From Desulfarculus sp. (GTDB lineage: Bacteria > Desulfobacterota > Desulfarculia > Desulfarculales > Desulfarculaceae): a stretch of DNA of 64,000 bases. Of the stretch, positions 52,092-63,158 are shown one piece after another. The stretch is from NCBI GenBank assembly GCA_016218705.1, contig JACRDC010000075.1:1-64000 (forward strand), given 5' to 3'. The position numbers and the translations under genes were made by a program. Below the pieces are notes generated by a model. The model saw only the letters and a list, made by a program, of their open reading frames with translations. It made no database searches and was not told the DNA's origin. The first letter of the stretch is position 1; every line of letters begins with the position of its first letter.

Positions 52092-52446
52092 CTTGATCCG
52101 GGCATCCTCTGGCCGGCGGGTTTTGATTTTTGGCCGCCCGGGCCCCGTGTCCCGCTCTTAGCCCGGCCATTCTTAGGGCACCGGCAGGGGGCTGGTATGA
52201 TCCACCCGGGAAGGGATACGGGCTCCCTGCGGCCCCTGCCCACGCCAAGGCGGAGAGTCCACCCCGCGCCGGCACCCGCACCGGCCAAGCCAGTATGGCC
52301 GGGCGGCTCTAGCGGGACACAAAAAGAAACCGCTTAGGTTTTCTTGGGCCGCCGAAACGGTAAGGGTTGTACCCAAAGGAAATATACCGAAAAACTATGC
52401 GTCTGATCTGAAATGCGTATAATTAGGCGTGATTCAGCGGGCGGCC
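52092..52446. other. Intergenic region before ribF 3' end
   Basis: About 350 bases without a supported gene. GC-rich to 52330, then AGGAAATATACCG and GCGTATAATTAGG near 52415-52430, a promoter-like TATAAT on the plus strand that points into antisense ribF. No RNA family recognised. Confidence 0.35.
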
Positions 52447-53409
52447 TCAGCCTTGGCTGGGCTCCTTGCGCCCGTTTTGCCAGGGCGCCAGGATTTCGCG
52501 GGCCTGGGCCACGTCGCTCCTGATCTGGGCCGCCAACTCCTCGATGGAGGAAAAGCGCCGCTCCCCGCGCAGGTACTCCACGAAATGCAGCGTCATGTCG
52601 TGGCCGTAGAGGTCCTGGTCCAGGTCCAGCAGGTGGGTTTCCACGGTGATGCCGCCGTTGGAAAAGGTGGGGTTGTAACCGATGTTGGTCACGCCCGGCC
52701 GTAAAACGCCCGGCTCCAGTTCGGCCAGGACCGCGTAGACCCCCGAGCCGGGCAGCAGCTCGTCCTCGCAGCGCAGGTTGGCCGTGGGAAAGCCCAACAG
52801 CCGCGCCCCCCGGCCAAAGCCGCGCACCACCCGGCCCGAGACCCGGTAGTGGCGGCCCAGCAGGCGGCGCGCCCCAGCCGCGTCGCAGGCCCGCACCACC
52901 TGGCGCACCCGCGTGGAGCTGACCGGAAGATCGCCCACGATCACCGGCCCCACCTCGTGCACGGCGAAGCCCCAGCGCCGGGCCTTTTGCTTGAGCAGGT
53001 CCATGTCGCCCAGGCCCTTGTGGCCAAAGGCGAAGTCATAGCCCACCACCACTTCGGCCACTCCCAGGCGCCCCACCAGGAGCTTGTCCACGAAGTCGTC
53101 GGCCGACAGCCGGGCGAAGTCCTCGTCAAAGCGCGCGCACAGCACCACCTGGATGCCCAGGGCCTGTATAAGCTCCAGCTTCTGCCGCAAGGGGGTAATC
53201 AGGGGCAGGTTCACCGCCGGCCGCAAGACCCGCATGGGGTGGGGCTCGAAGGTCAGCGCCAGGGAGGTGCCAGCCAGGGCGGCGGCCCGCTCCAGCACCT
53301 TGGCGAACAGCGCCTGGTGGCCCCGGTGCACGCCGTCAAAGTTGCCTATGGTAACCACAGGCTGCGGGTAGCGCTCCCGCAGCTCCTCCAACCCATGCAA
53401 TACGCTCAT
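52447..53409 (-). CDS. ribF: Bifunctional riboflavin kinase/FAD synthetase
   Basis: 320 aa. Converts riboflavin to FMN and FAD. N-terminal adenylyltransferase: VTIGNFDGVHRGHQALF and the SSTRVRQVVRACDAAGARRLLGR segment. C-terminal kinase: GFGRGARLLGFPTANL, GVYAV and NIGYNPTFSNGGITVETHLLDLDQDLYG. Standard length. Opposite strand to the tRNA gene behind it. Confidence 0.95.
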   Translation of the reverse strand: MSVLHGLEELRERYPQPVVTIGNFDGVHRGHQALFAKVLERAAALAGTSLALTFEPHPMRVLRPAVNLPLITPLRQKLELIQALGIQVVLCARFDEDFARLSADDFVDKLLVGRLGVAEVVVGYDFAFGHKGLGDMDLLKQKARRWGFAVHEVGPVIVGDLPVSSTRVRQVVRACDAAGARRLLGRHYRVSGRVVRGFGRGARLLGFPTANLRCEDELLPGSGVYAVLAELEPGVLRPGVTNIGYNPTFSNGGITVETHLLDLDQDLYGHDMTLHFVEYLRGERRFSSIEELAAQIRSDVAQAREILAPWQNGRKEPSQG

Positions 53410-53467
53410 GATGTCCCGGCTCTCCCAAGCCTGCCGCCTTGGCCCGTAAAATCACGCCGCCAGGCTC

Positions 53468-53494
53468 TTGACAAGCATGGGGGTTGATTATAGA
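53468..53494 (+). promoter_or_regulatory. Probable tRNA-Leu promoter
   Basis: TTGACA (53468-53473) and TATAGA (53489-53494) with a slightly short 15-base spacer, about 45 bases before the tRNA. Confidence 0.5.
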
Positions 53495-53539
53495 CTTCGC
53501 CCGGTTGCTTGGCAAGCTGACCACCTGCCGGGCACCCGC

Positions 53540-53626
53540 GCCGAAGTGGCGGAATTGGTAGACGCGCTAGGTTCAGGGTCTAGTGCCTGTATGGGCGTGG
53601 GAGTTCGAGTCTCCCCTTCGGCACCA
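53540..53626 (+). tRNA. tRNA-Leu, anticodon CAG
   Basis: 87 bases with encoded CCA. Acceptor GCCGAAG pairs with CTTCGGC; the D arm contains GGAATTGGTAGACGCG, and the anticodon stem CTAGG/TCTAG holds the loop TTCAGGG (CAG, reading CUG). A long variable arm and the T arm GGGAGTTCGAGTCTCCC are typical of a leucine tRNA. Followed by its own terminator. Confidence 0.97.
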
Positions 53627-53671
53627 AGAAGAACGTTGCTGGCCATCCTGATAAGCTGGCAATCAAGTTGG

Positions 53672-53708
53672 GAAGAACGCTGGGCTAGCCCCGGCGTTCT
53701 TCTTTTTT
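53672..53708 (+). terminator. Terminator of tRNA-Leu
   Basis: GAAGAACGC...GCGTTCTTC stem with inner GGGCTAGCCCC, followed by TTTTTT, 45 bases after the tRNA. Confidence 0.92.
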
Positions 53709-53851
53709 GGCCCGCTGCCCAGACCCTCGGCGGCCCTGGCCGGGCCTGCCCCCATGAAGCCAGGCGGCCTGCCCTCGCCGGCGGCTGAGCCAGTCCTTCA
53801 GGCAACCTTCGGCCCCGCCCTGGCCTGCGGGCCGCGATTTACCTAAAAGCC

Positions 53852-53880
53852 TTGACTGATTTGGTCTTTTCGCCCAAGAT
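53852..53880 (+). promoter_or_regulatory. Possible promoter of the ABC transporter gene
   Basis: TTGACT (53852-53857), 17-base spacer, CAAGAT (53875-53880), 36 bases before the ATG. Confidence 0.4.
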
Positions 53881-53916
53881 GCAGGCACAGCGACCTCTGA
53901 GGGACATGCTCTTTTC

Positions 53917-56900
53917 ATGAACGAAATCCTGCTCAACGCCATACTCAACCTCTTCGCCATACAGGCGGCCCTGCACGGCGTCAGCGATTCATCACTGGCG
54001 CGCGCCTTTCTGGAACGCTACCTGCGCCAGCACCTGCGCCTGAGCCAGCCCCAGGTCTACCTCGATCTCTTCCAGGCGGCCCTTGACCTGCACCAGGACA
54101 GCCCGGACGCGCAATTGCTGGAGAGCGTGGCCAAGGTGGCCGCCAGGCTGCGCACCACCCTGCCCCGTTTCGAGCAGTACGTCCTGTTGCTGCGCTTCGT
54201 GGAGCTGGCCTTGCAGGCCGGCGGCGGCCAGCCCCCGGACCTGGTGGCCGGGGTGGTGGCCCGGCATCTGGCTATCACCCCCGAGGTGGTGGACCAGGCC
54301 GTGCGGCTGTGCCGGTCCGAGGCGTCCGCCGCCGGCCTGGGCAGCGATTTCCTGGTGGTCTCGCCCGCGCCGCCGGCCGGCCTGGGCCCCTGCCGCCTCC
54401 TGGCGCGCCCTGATTGGCAGGGCGGCTGCGCGGTGCTGCACCTGGCCGAGGCGGGGGGCTATTTTCTCAAGCCCCTGGCCGATGCCAACCTGACCTGCGA
54501 TGGCGTGCCCCTGGACGACGGCACCTTTCACGTCCTGGCGCCGGGGGCGGTCATCCGCGATCAGCGGGGCACCCCCGTATATCACTCCGAGATAGCCGGC
54601 GCCTTCCTGGGACACCAGCACCGGGCCGAACGCCTGGTCTTCCAGGGCCAGCGGGTGCGGTTTTGCTACCCCGGCAGCGACAGCGGTCTGCACGACTTCA
54701 GCTTCTGCGAGACCGGGGGCCGCCTGATAGGGGTCATGGGCGGCAGCGGGGCCGGCAAATCCACCCTGCTGGGCATATTGAACGGCCAGCGCCGGCCCGA
54801 CTCGGGCCAGGTCCTGGTCAATGGCATAGACCTGCACCGCGACCCCCAGCGCCTGGAGGGGGTGATCGGGTACGTGCCCCAGGACGACCTGCTCTTCGAG
54901 GACCTGACGGTCTTCGACAACCTCTACCTGAGCGCCTGCCTGTGCCTGGCCAACCTGAGCCCCCAGCAGCGCGCGGCCAGGGTGGAGGAGGTGCTGCGGG
55001 AGCTGAAGCAGCTTGAGATACGCGACCTGAAGGTGGGCACGCCCCTGGACAAGACCATCAGCGGCGGGCAGCGCAAGCGGCTCAACATCGCCCTGGAGCT
55101 GATCCGCGAGCCCTCCATCCTGTTCGTGGACGAGCCCACCAGCGGGCTGTCCTCCACGGACTCCGAAAACGTCATGGGCCTTTTGAAGGCCCAGGCGGCC
55201 AAGGGCCGGCTGGTCATCGCCGTCATCCACCAGCCCTCCTCGCGCATCTACAAGATGTTCGACAGGCTGTGGGTCCTGGACCAGGGGGGTAGGCCCATCT
55301 ACGACGGCAACCCCCTGGATGCCCTGGTCTACTTCCGCCGCGCCACCCACAAGGCCGGTCAGGAGGAATACGCCTGCCCCCACTGCGGCAACGTCCACCC
55401 CGAGCAGTTGTTCGAGATCATCGAGGAGCGGGAAGTGGACCAGCAGGGGTTCCCCGGCCCGGAGCGCAAGGTCCCGGCCCAGGAGTGGCACCGGCGTTAT
55501 CTGGCGCAAAGGGAGCAAGACCAGGAGTTGCAGAGATGCGCCCAGGGCCAGGCCGGCCAGGCCGAGTGCCGGCTATGGCGGCCCGGGGTATGGGGCCAGG
55601 CGGGCGTGTTCTTCAGGCGCAATCTCAAGAGCCGCCTGGCCAACCGCATGTACCTGGCCATCAACCTTATCGAGCCGCCCTTGTTGGCCCTGCTGGCGGC
55701 CCTTTTGTGCCGGGGGGCCTGGGGAGGCGAGTACGCCTTCGGCGACAACCCCAACATGGGGATATATTTCTTCATCAGCGTGGTGGTGGCCCTGTTCATG
55801 GGCCTGAGCGTCAGCGCCGAGGAGATCAACCGCGACCGCAAGATACTGGTGCGCGAGCGCTTCCTCAACCTGAGCTGGCCGGCCTACATCGCGGCCAAGG
55901 CCCTGTACCTGGCCCTGGTCTCGGCCCTGCAAATGGCCGTCTACACCCTGCTGGCCAACACCATCCTGCAAGTGCCGGACATGTATCTGGTCACCTGGCT
56001 GGTGCTCTGGGCCTGCTCCCTGGCCTCCTGCCTGCTGGGTCTGAACATCTCGGCGGCCCTGAAGTCCGCAGTCACCATCTACATCCTCATCCCCCTGCTC
56101 CTGGTCCCCCAGATCATGCTTGGCGGGGCGGTGGTGCCCTTCGATCAACTGGTGCGGCGCGACGCCGATGACCGCAACACGCCCTGGGTGGCCGACCTGA
56201 TGCCCTCGCGTTGGGGCTACGAGGCCCTGGTGGTCACCCAGTTCACGGGCAACCGCTTTCATGCCCGCTTTTTCGCCGACGATTGCGCGGTGCGCCAGTC
56301 AGACTACCTGCGCGACCGTCACATGGAGGAACTGCGCGGCCTGGCCGATTATCCCTTCCTGGAGGACGAGGCCCACGACCGCGAGGCCAAGACGGCCCAG
56401 GCCTTGCGCATCCTGGCCAACGAGCTGCCCCGTCTGGCGGCCCTGTATGGTCTGGCCCAGCCGATCGAGGCTGGTTCCCTGACCCCGGCCACCTTCGGGC
56501 GGCCCCAGCAGGAGGCCGTGAAGGAATTCCTGGACCAGGCCGAGCAGGCGGTGCGCCAGCGCCGCCAGGCCGCGGCGGAGCGTCTGCGGGCCAACGAGGA
56601 CGCCCTGAGCGATGAGTTGGGCGCCGAGGGCCTGGCCCATCTCAAACGCACCTACCACAGTGGCGAACTGGCCAAGCTGGCGCTCAACCTGCAAACCCTG
56701 GAGGACCTACGCCTGGGCCGGGGCAGGGTGGTGCAACTGGCCCTGCCGGCCTGCCAGGAGCCCGAGTCCACCTGGGGCCAGGCCCAGTTCCTGGCCGCCA
56801 CCAAAAAGGTGGGAGATTGGCGCCTCTCCACCCTGCCCTTCAACCTGGGGGTGCTGGGGCTGATGACCCTGCTCCTCTACGCGGCCCTCTACGTGGCCCT

Positions 56901-56976
56901 CCTGAGCCGGGCCATGGAGGCGGCCGGTGCCGCCTTCGGGCGCCTGCGCGGGCTCGCCCGGCCCGGGGGGCGGTGA
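53917..56976 (+). CDS. ABCG-like fused ATPase-permease with N-terminal regulatory region
   Basis: 1019 aa. Residues 1-130 are helical (TerB-like in flavour, uncertain); 150-260 may be an FHA-like beta domain. The ATPase (265-480) has Walker A GGSGAGKST, signature ISGGQRKRLN and Walker B ILFVDEPTSGL. A CPHCGNVHPEQ zinc-like motif follows at about 487. An ABC-2 type permease begins near 565 with six helices broken by a large soluble insert of about 240 residues (760-970) before the last one. The layout is that of ABCG half transporters; substrate unknown. Confidence 0.85.
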   Translation: MNEILLNAILNLFAIQAALHGVSDSSLARAFLERYLRQHLRLSQPQVYLDLFQAALDLHQDSPDAQLLESVAKVAARLRTTLPRFEQYVLLLRFVELALQAGGGQPPDLVAGVVARHLAITPEVVDQAVRLCRSEASAAGLGSDFLVVSPAPPAGLGPCRLLARPDWQGGCAVLHLAEAGGYFLKPLADANLTCDGVPLDDGTFHVLAPGAVIRDQRGTPVYHSEIAGAFLGHQHRAERLVFQGQRVRFCYPGSDSGLHDFSFCETGGRLIGVMGGSGAGKSTLLGILNGQRRPDSGQVLVNGIDLHRDPQRLEGVIGYVPQDDLLFEDLTVFDNLYLSACLCLANLSPQQRAARVEEVLRELKQLEIRDLKVGTPLDKTISGGQRKRLNIALELIREPSILFVDEPTSGLSSTDSENVMGLLKAQAAKGRLVIAVIHQPSSRIYKMFDRLWVLDQGGRPIYDGNPLDALVYFRRATHKAGQEEYACPHCGNVHPEQLFEIIEEREVDQQGFPGPERKVPAQEWHRRYLAQREQDQELQRCAQGQAGQAECRLWRPGVWGQAGVFFRRNLKSRLANRMYLAINLIEPPLLALLAALLCRGAWGGEYAFGDNPNMGIYFFISVVVALFMGLSVSAEEINRDRKILVRERFLNLSWPAYIAAKALYLALVSALQMAVYTLLANTILQVPDMYLVTWLVLWACSLASCLLGLNISAALKSAVTIYILIPLLLVPQIMLGGAVVPFDQLVRRDADDRNTPWVADLMPSRWGYEALVVTQFTGNRFHARFFADDCAVRQSDYLRDRHMEELRGLADYPFLEDEAHDREAKTAQALRILANELPRLAALYGLAQPIEAGSLTPATFGRPQQEAVKEFLDQAEQAVRQRRQAAAERLRANEDALSDELGAEGLAHLKRTYHSGELAKLALNLQTLEDLRLGRGRVVQLALPACQEPESTWGQAQFLAATKKVGDWRLSTLPFNLGVLGLMTLLLYAALYVALLSRAMEAAGAAFGRLRGLARPGGR

Positions 56977-57047
56977 CGACCAGGAATACCTTTTTCGGCA
57001 ATCGGGTGGATTTTGAAGATGTAACGCTTTCATAAGGAGGTTGGCAG

Positions 57048-57911
57048 ATGCGCAAAGCTACGGTGCTGTTGACGATGGCCACGCTACTGGTTTCCCTGTG
57101 CCTGGCCGGCGGCGCGGCCCTGGCCGCGGACAAGGCCCAGGTGCTCAAGGATGGCGCCGACAAGATGGAGGCCCTGTTCTGCGAGGCCGAGGGCAAGTCC
57201 CTGATGCAGAACGTGGGCCTGTTCAAGCAGGCGGGCCTGACCTACCAGCCCAGCCTGGTGTTGCCCACCAAGGGGATCATCGCCTGCAAGGACGCCAGGC
57301 AGTTGGGCATGCTCATGGGGGCCTACGGTTTTGACGCCAACTACGCCCTGCTCTTTGGCAAGAAGAAGGAGTTCCTGGCCGCCAACGGCCTGATGGCCAA
57401 GGAGCTGGCCGAGCGCCTCAAGATGCCCGCCAAGCTGAAGGTGATGCCCCTGTCCGCCGACGAGTTGAAGAAGATGGCCGCCAAGCCCGACGACCCGGCC
57501 AACCGCGAGATGTACGTCAAGAACCTCATCGCCAACCTGCACTCCTCCATCCAGCTGGCCCAGACCGATGCCGCCTTCGCGGGCATCATGGTTGACTCGG
57601 CCTATGGCGCGGCGATCCAGGGCCTGTACGTGGCCTGCAAGCTGGGCTTGAGCGCCGGGGCGGGCGACAAGCTGGTGGCCCTGTTCAACGAGCAGATCAA
57701 GCGCCTGGACAAGACCCGGCAGGTGCTGGAGGTCTACGCCGGCGACAAGGAGCTGGCGGCGACCTTGGCCAGCCCCAAGCGCCAGGCCGTGCTCACGCCG
57801 GCCCTGGAGCTGCTCAAGGCCAAGAGCGGCAAGCTGGGCAAGGACGACCTGAAGAAGCTCCTGGCCCTGGTGGAGCCTGAGCGCGCGGCCCTCGCCAAGA
57901 AGTGTAAGTAG
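57048..57911 (+). CDS. Secreted protein of unknown function
   Basis: 287 aa, AAGGAGG before ATG. A signal peptide (about 1-26, cleavage near ALAADKAQ) marks export to the periplasm. The mature part is helical and rich in Lys and Ala, with two cysteines (ALFCEAEGKS and GIIACKDARQ) that could form a disulfide, and a third pair YVACKLG and the terminal KKCK. No domain recognised. 71 bases after the ABC transporter, so a joint role is possible. Confidence 0.7.
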   Translation: MRKATVLLTMATLLVSLCLAGGAALAADKAQVLKDGADKMEALFCEAEGKSLMQNVGLFKQAGLTYQPSLVLPTKGIIACKDARQLGMLMGAYGFDANYALLFGKKKEFLAANGLMAKELAERLKMPAKLKVMPLSADELKKMAAKPDDPANREMYVKNLIANLHSSIQLAQTDAAFAGIMVDSAYGAAIQGLYVACKLGLSAGAGDKLVALFNEQIKRLDKTRQVLEVYAGDKELAATLASPKRQAVLTPALELLKAKSGKLGKDDLKKLLALVEPERAALAKKCK

Positions 57912-58156
57912 CGGGCGCGCGGCCGGCGGCCCAATGTCAAGGCCGGCCGGCCGCGGTTACCAGGAAAACCAATGTCCTTGTCCCGGCCGCGGTTGCTGGC
58001 AACCCGGCCGGGACCGTCTTTAGGGCCGGGCCAGTGGCCGGCCGCCCCCTCCCAGGGCCGATTTGCCTGGCGGCCGCTGGCCCCAGCGGATATATTGCCA
58101 GGCCAGAGGCAGTGCCGGGTCACGCGCCGGCTGGGCTGCCCCAGGAAGCGAGAGCC

Positions 58157-58684
58157 ATGGCGAAAATCTGCTGGTCAGCCGAGGGCGCGGACATGGCCTC
58201 CGTGATCCAGCGCGCTCTTGGAATGCACCAGAAATATGGCCCGGGCTTGTCCCGCGATCCCCGCGTCCGCTCCCTGCTGGACGACTATGGCCAGGCCATC
58301 GCGCAGACCGGCCAGCTCACCCAGGACCTGGGCATACCCGCCTTCTGCATGGCCTGCGCCACCCGCGACGGCGTCTGCTGCTTCGCGGGCGTGGAGCGCC
58401 GCTACGACGAATACCTGCTGTTAATCAACCTCCTGCTGGGAGCGCCGGCCGCCTGGGAGAAGAGCGCGGGGCCGACCTGCTACTTCTGCGGTCCCCAGGG
58501 CTGCACCCTGCTGGCCAAGCACTCCTTTTGCCACAACTTCTTCTGCGCGGAGATAAAGCAGGCCCTGGGCGGGGCGGGCATGGCCGCCATAAACCGCCAG
58601 GTGGGCCTGGAACTGAGCTGTCAGTGGGAGCTGGAGCGGGTGCTCTTGCCCTGGCTGTGGGCCAGGGAAAAACAAGACCTCTAG
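58157..58684 (+). CDS. Cysteine-rich protein of unknown function
   Basis: 175 aa from MAKICWSAEGADMAS; AGGAAG stands before this ATG, the longer ORF does not. Cysteine groups FCMACATRDGVCCFAG (residues about 65-80), CYFCGPQGC (about 113-121) and CHNFFC (about 129-134) look like ligands for an Fe-S cluster or zinc. No membrane segment or signal. No family recognised. It ends 12 bases before the convergent permease gene. Confidence 0.65.
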   Translation: MAKICWSAEGADMASVIQRALGMHQKYGPGLSRDPRVRSLLDDYGQAIAQTGQLTQDLGIPAFCMACATRDGVCCFAGVERRYDEYLLLINLLLGAPAAWEKSAGPTCYFCGPQGCTLLAKHSFCHNFFCAEIKQALGGAGMAAINRQVGLELSCQWELERVLLPWLWAREKQDL

Positions 58685-58696
58685 ACTGGCCGCCGG

Positions 58697-60043
58697 TTAT
58701 TTACGCCTGAGCACCACGTGCTCCATCAGCATGGCCAGCACCAGCCCCATGACGAAGCCATTGGCCAACAGCGGCTGCAAAAGGGGATGCAGGGCCTGGC
58801 GGGCCTGGGCGGGCATGAAGGTCACGACCATGCCGCCGATCAGCGCCGTGCCCATCACCAGGCCGGAGGGCCAGTCCACGGGGGTGCCATCACGGGTGAC
58901 CAGCAGCAGGGCCGCGTAGACCGTGCTGGCCATGAGGCAGAACAGCACCGCCCCCACCACCGGCGCCGGCAACAGCCCCACCAGGGCCAGCCCGCCGGGC
59001 CAGAAGGCCAAGACCAGCACCAAACCGGCGGCAGGCAACAAAGTCCAGCGGCTGGCGCTCTGGGAGGCGATGAGCACCCCCGGGCTCACCGAGTAGGTCA
59101 CCGGCCCGGGTAGGCCCCACAGACCCGCCAAGAGCCCGCCCAGGCCGCTGACCAGCACCGCCCGGTTGGAGCGGCCCAGCCAGCCTGGCCGGCCCCGCCG
59201 GTTGGCGGGGCGGTCGCCGTCCCGGGCACCCACCATGGGCAAGAGCGAACCCACGGTGGCCAGCTCGTTGGCGGTGAGCGCCAGGTAGCACAGCACAAAG
59301 GCCGCGATGACCCCAGGATCCAGGGCCAGGCTGGATGGCAGCAGGCTGGGCGGGGTCCAGGGGGAGAGCCCAGCGGCGGGCCAGGCCGGGGCCGGGGCCA
59401 GGCCCAGCAGGTAGTAGGCCGCCGACCCCACTAGCATGCCCAAGAGCAGCACCGAGGAGGAGACCAGGCCCTTTAGCCGGTGCTGGGCCCAGAGCATGGC
59501 CCCCACCAGGGCCATGGCAAACAGGAAGGGACCGGCCACGGCGGCTCCGGCGGTGTGGGCCGCCGGGGGGAAGAAGAGGTCGCGCATGGTGGGGCCCAGG
59601 CTTATGACGATCAAGAGCAGGGTGGACGAAAGGACCGGCGGGGTGTAGAGCCGGCCCAGGCGGCCGGCCAGGCCCGTGAGGCCCAACAACGCCGTTAACG
59701 CCCCGCCCAGGGCCATGGCCCCGCAGACCGCCGCCAGGCCGGCGCCCAGGGTGGCCAGCACACCCACCATCAGCACCGCGCTGGGTCCCACCAGGCCGGG
59801 CAGGCGGTGACCCCAGCAGACCTGGGCCAGTTGCACCAGAGCGCCCATGATCAACAGCCGTTGCATGAAGGCCACGCGGCCGGCCTGGTCCAGGCCCTGG
59901 GCCAGGGCCACGACCTCGCCCAGCACCAACAGCCCCGGCAGCAGCACCACCAGCCATTGCAGGGAGAGTACCGCCAGGGCCAGGGGCGGCGGCCAGGCGT
60001 CCAGGCCGTAACGCAGGTTCAGTTTGGTTGGCTGGCTGGGCAT
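58697..60043 (-). CDS. NCS2/NAT-family nucleobase permease
   Basis: 448 aa with 12-14 membrane segments. NAT features: GPSAVLMVGVLATLGAGLAAVCGAM in the first half, the substrate-region PPVLSSTLLLIVISLG, and NELATVGSLLPMVGA with GLPGPVTYSVSPGVLIASQSASRWTLLPAAGL (the family QN/S-T region is only partly matched). It probably takes up uracil or xanthine by proton symport. Some members transport ascorbate; the motif is not decisive here. Confidence 0.82.
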   Translation of the reverse strand: MPSQPTKLNLRYGLDAWPPPLALAVLSLQWLVVLLPGLLVLGEVVALAQGLDQAGRVAFMQRLLIMGALVQLAQVCWGHRLPGLVGPSAVLMVGVLATLGAGLAAVCGAMALGGALTALLGLTGLAGRLGRLYTPPVLSSTLLLIVISLGPTMRDLFFPPAAHTAGAAVAGPFLFAMALVGAMLWAQHRLKGLVSSSVLLLGMLVGSAAYYLLGLAPAPAWPAAGLSPWTPPSLLPSSLALDPGVIAAFVLCYLALTANELATVGSLLPMVGARDGDRPANRRGRPGWLGRSNRAVLVSGLGGLLAGLWGLPGPVTYSVSPGVLIASQSASRWTLLPAAGLVLVLAFWPGGLALVGLLPAPVVGAVLFCLMASTVYAALLLVTRDGTPVDWPSGLVMGTALIGGMVVTFMPAQARQALHPLLQPLLANGFVMGLVLAMLMEHVVLRRK

Positions 60044-60097
60044 GGGCTAATTATGCCGGGCGGGATGTCAAATGGCCATGCCCTCTTGGGGCGTTGT

Positions 60098-61762
<1,665 letters not shown>

Positions 61763-61774
61763 GTGGATTGCGTC

Positions 61775-63154
61775 CTAGCCCTGGTCCAGGCCGTCTTCGT
61801 AGGCCAGGTCCTCGAATTTGGTCAGGTCGTCCAAAAAGACCAGCTTGACCGTGCCCGTGGGGCCGTTGCGCTGCTTGCCGATGATGACCTCGGCCAGGTT
61901 GTCATCGGGCGCCTCGGGCTCGTCCTTCTTCTTGTAGACCTTCTTGCGGAAGATGAACATGATGACGTCGGCATCCTGCTCGATGGCGCCTGACTCGCGC
62001 AGGTCGCTGAGCATGGGCCGCTTGTCGCCGGGCCGGTCCTCCACCTTGCGGTTGAGCTGGCTTAAGGCCACCACCGGCACCGAGAGCTCCTTGGCCAGGG
62101 CCTTCAAGGAGCGGCTGATGTCGCTGATCTCCTGCTCGCGGCTGTCGTGGCCACCGGTGCGGCCGCGCATGAGCTGCAAGTAATCCACCAGGATCAGGCC
62201 CAGGTTTTTCTCTTGCTTGAGGCGGCGGGCCTTGGCGCGCATCTCCAGCACGCTGATGGCCGGGGTGTCGTCAATGTAGATGGGCGCGTTCAGCAGGCGG
62301 TCGGCGGCGGCGGTGAGCGCTGGGAAGTCCTGGTTGTAGGAAAGAAACCCGCTACGGATCTTGGAGCCCGAAACCCGGGCCTCGCTGGAGAGCAGGCGCA
62401 GGCCCAACTGCTCCTTGCTCATCTCCAGGCTGAAGACCGCCGCGCAGACCCCGTGCTCCATGGCGGCGTTGGCGGCCATGTTGAGCGCGAAGGCCGTCTT
62501 GCCCATGGAGGGGCGGCCGGCCACGATGATGAGGTCGCCGGCTTGCAGGCCAGTGGTGTACTGGTCCAGCATCTTGAACCCGGTGGGCACGCCGGCCACC
62601 AGGCCTTTTTGCTTGAAACGCTTCTCGATGACCTCCAGGGAGGAGCGCACCACCTCGGACAGGGGCGCGAAGCCCTGCATGTTGCGCTGCTGGGTGGCGG
62701 AGAAGATGGCGCGCTCTGCCTCCTCCAGGGCCATTTCGGGGTCGGCCTGGTGGGAGTAGGCGGCCTCGATGGCCGAGTGGGAGGCGTTGATGAACTGACG
62801 CAGGAGGGCCTTGTCGGCCACCAGTTGGGCGTAGTGGTCTATGTGGGCCGGGCTTAAGACCGTGTCGGCCAACTCGGCCAGGAAGGCGGCCCCGCCCACG
62901 CCCTCCAGTTGGCTTAAGTCGGCCAGGCGGGAGGTGACGGTGATCTCGTCCACGGGCTGGCCCTTGTCGTAAAGGGCCAGCATCGCCGCGAAGATCAGGC
63001 CGTGGCGGCGGTCGTAGAAGTCCTCGGGCTTGAGGGTAGCGGCGATGCCGGCCAAGACCTCCACGCCGTGGGCCAGCACGCCCCCCAGGACCCCCTGCTC
63101 GGCGGCCAGGTCCTGGGGGGGAAGGCGACGGGGGCTGGGGCCGTGCTCGGCCAA
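61775..63154 (-). CDS. dnaB: Replicative DNA helicase DnaB
   Basis: 459 aa from a TTG with GAGGAG 7 bases upstream. Hexameric fork helicase. N-terminal domain (AAEQGVLGGVLAHGVEVLAGIA) for primase contact; RecA-like domain with Walker A AGRPSMGKTAFALNMA, Walker B LILVDYLQLM and the arginine-rich C-terminal EIISRSLKALAKEL-type helix. No intein. Placed after rplI as in many bacteria. Confidence 0.96.
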   Translation of the reverse strand: MAEHGPSPRRLPPQDLAAEQGVLGGVLAHGVEVLAGIAATLKPEDFYDRRHGLIFAAMLALYDKGQPVDEITVTSRLADLSQLEGVGGAAFLAELADTVLSPAHIDHYAQLVADKALLRQFINASHSAIEAAYSHQADPEMALEEAERAIFSATQQRNMQGFAPLSEVVRSSLEVIEKRFKQKGLVAGVPTGFKMLDQYTTGLQAGDLIIVAGRPSMGKTAFALNMAANAAMEHGVCAAVFSLEMSKEQLGLRLLSSEARVSGSKIRSGFLSYNQDFPALTAAADRLLNAPIYIDDTPAISVLEMRAKARRLKQEKNLGLILVDYLQLMRGRTGGHDSREQEISDISRSLKALAKELSVPVVALSQLNRKVEDRPGDKRPMLSDLRESGAIEQDADVIMFIFRKKVYKKKDEPEAPDDNLAEVIIGKQRNGPTGTVKLVFLDDLTKFEDLAYEDGLDQG

Positions 63155-63158
63155 GCCT

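Noticed and set aside
61763-61774. HflX starting at an ATG further in
   Set aside because: The TTG at 61762 gives the conserved N-terminal MAKVFG-like extension, so a later ATG would cut the domain.
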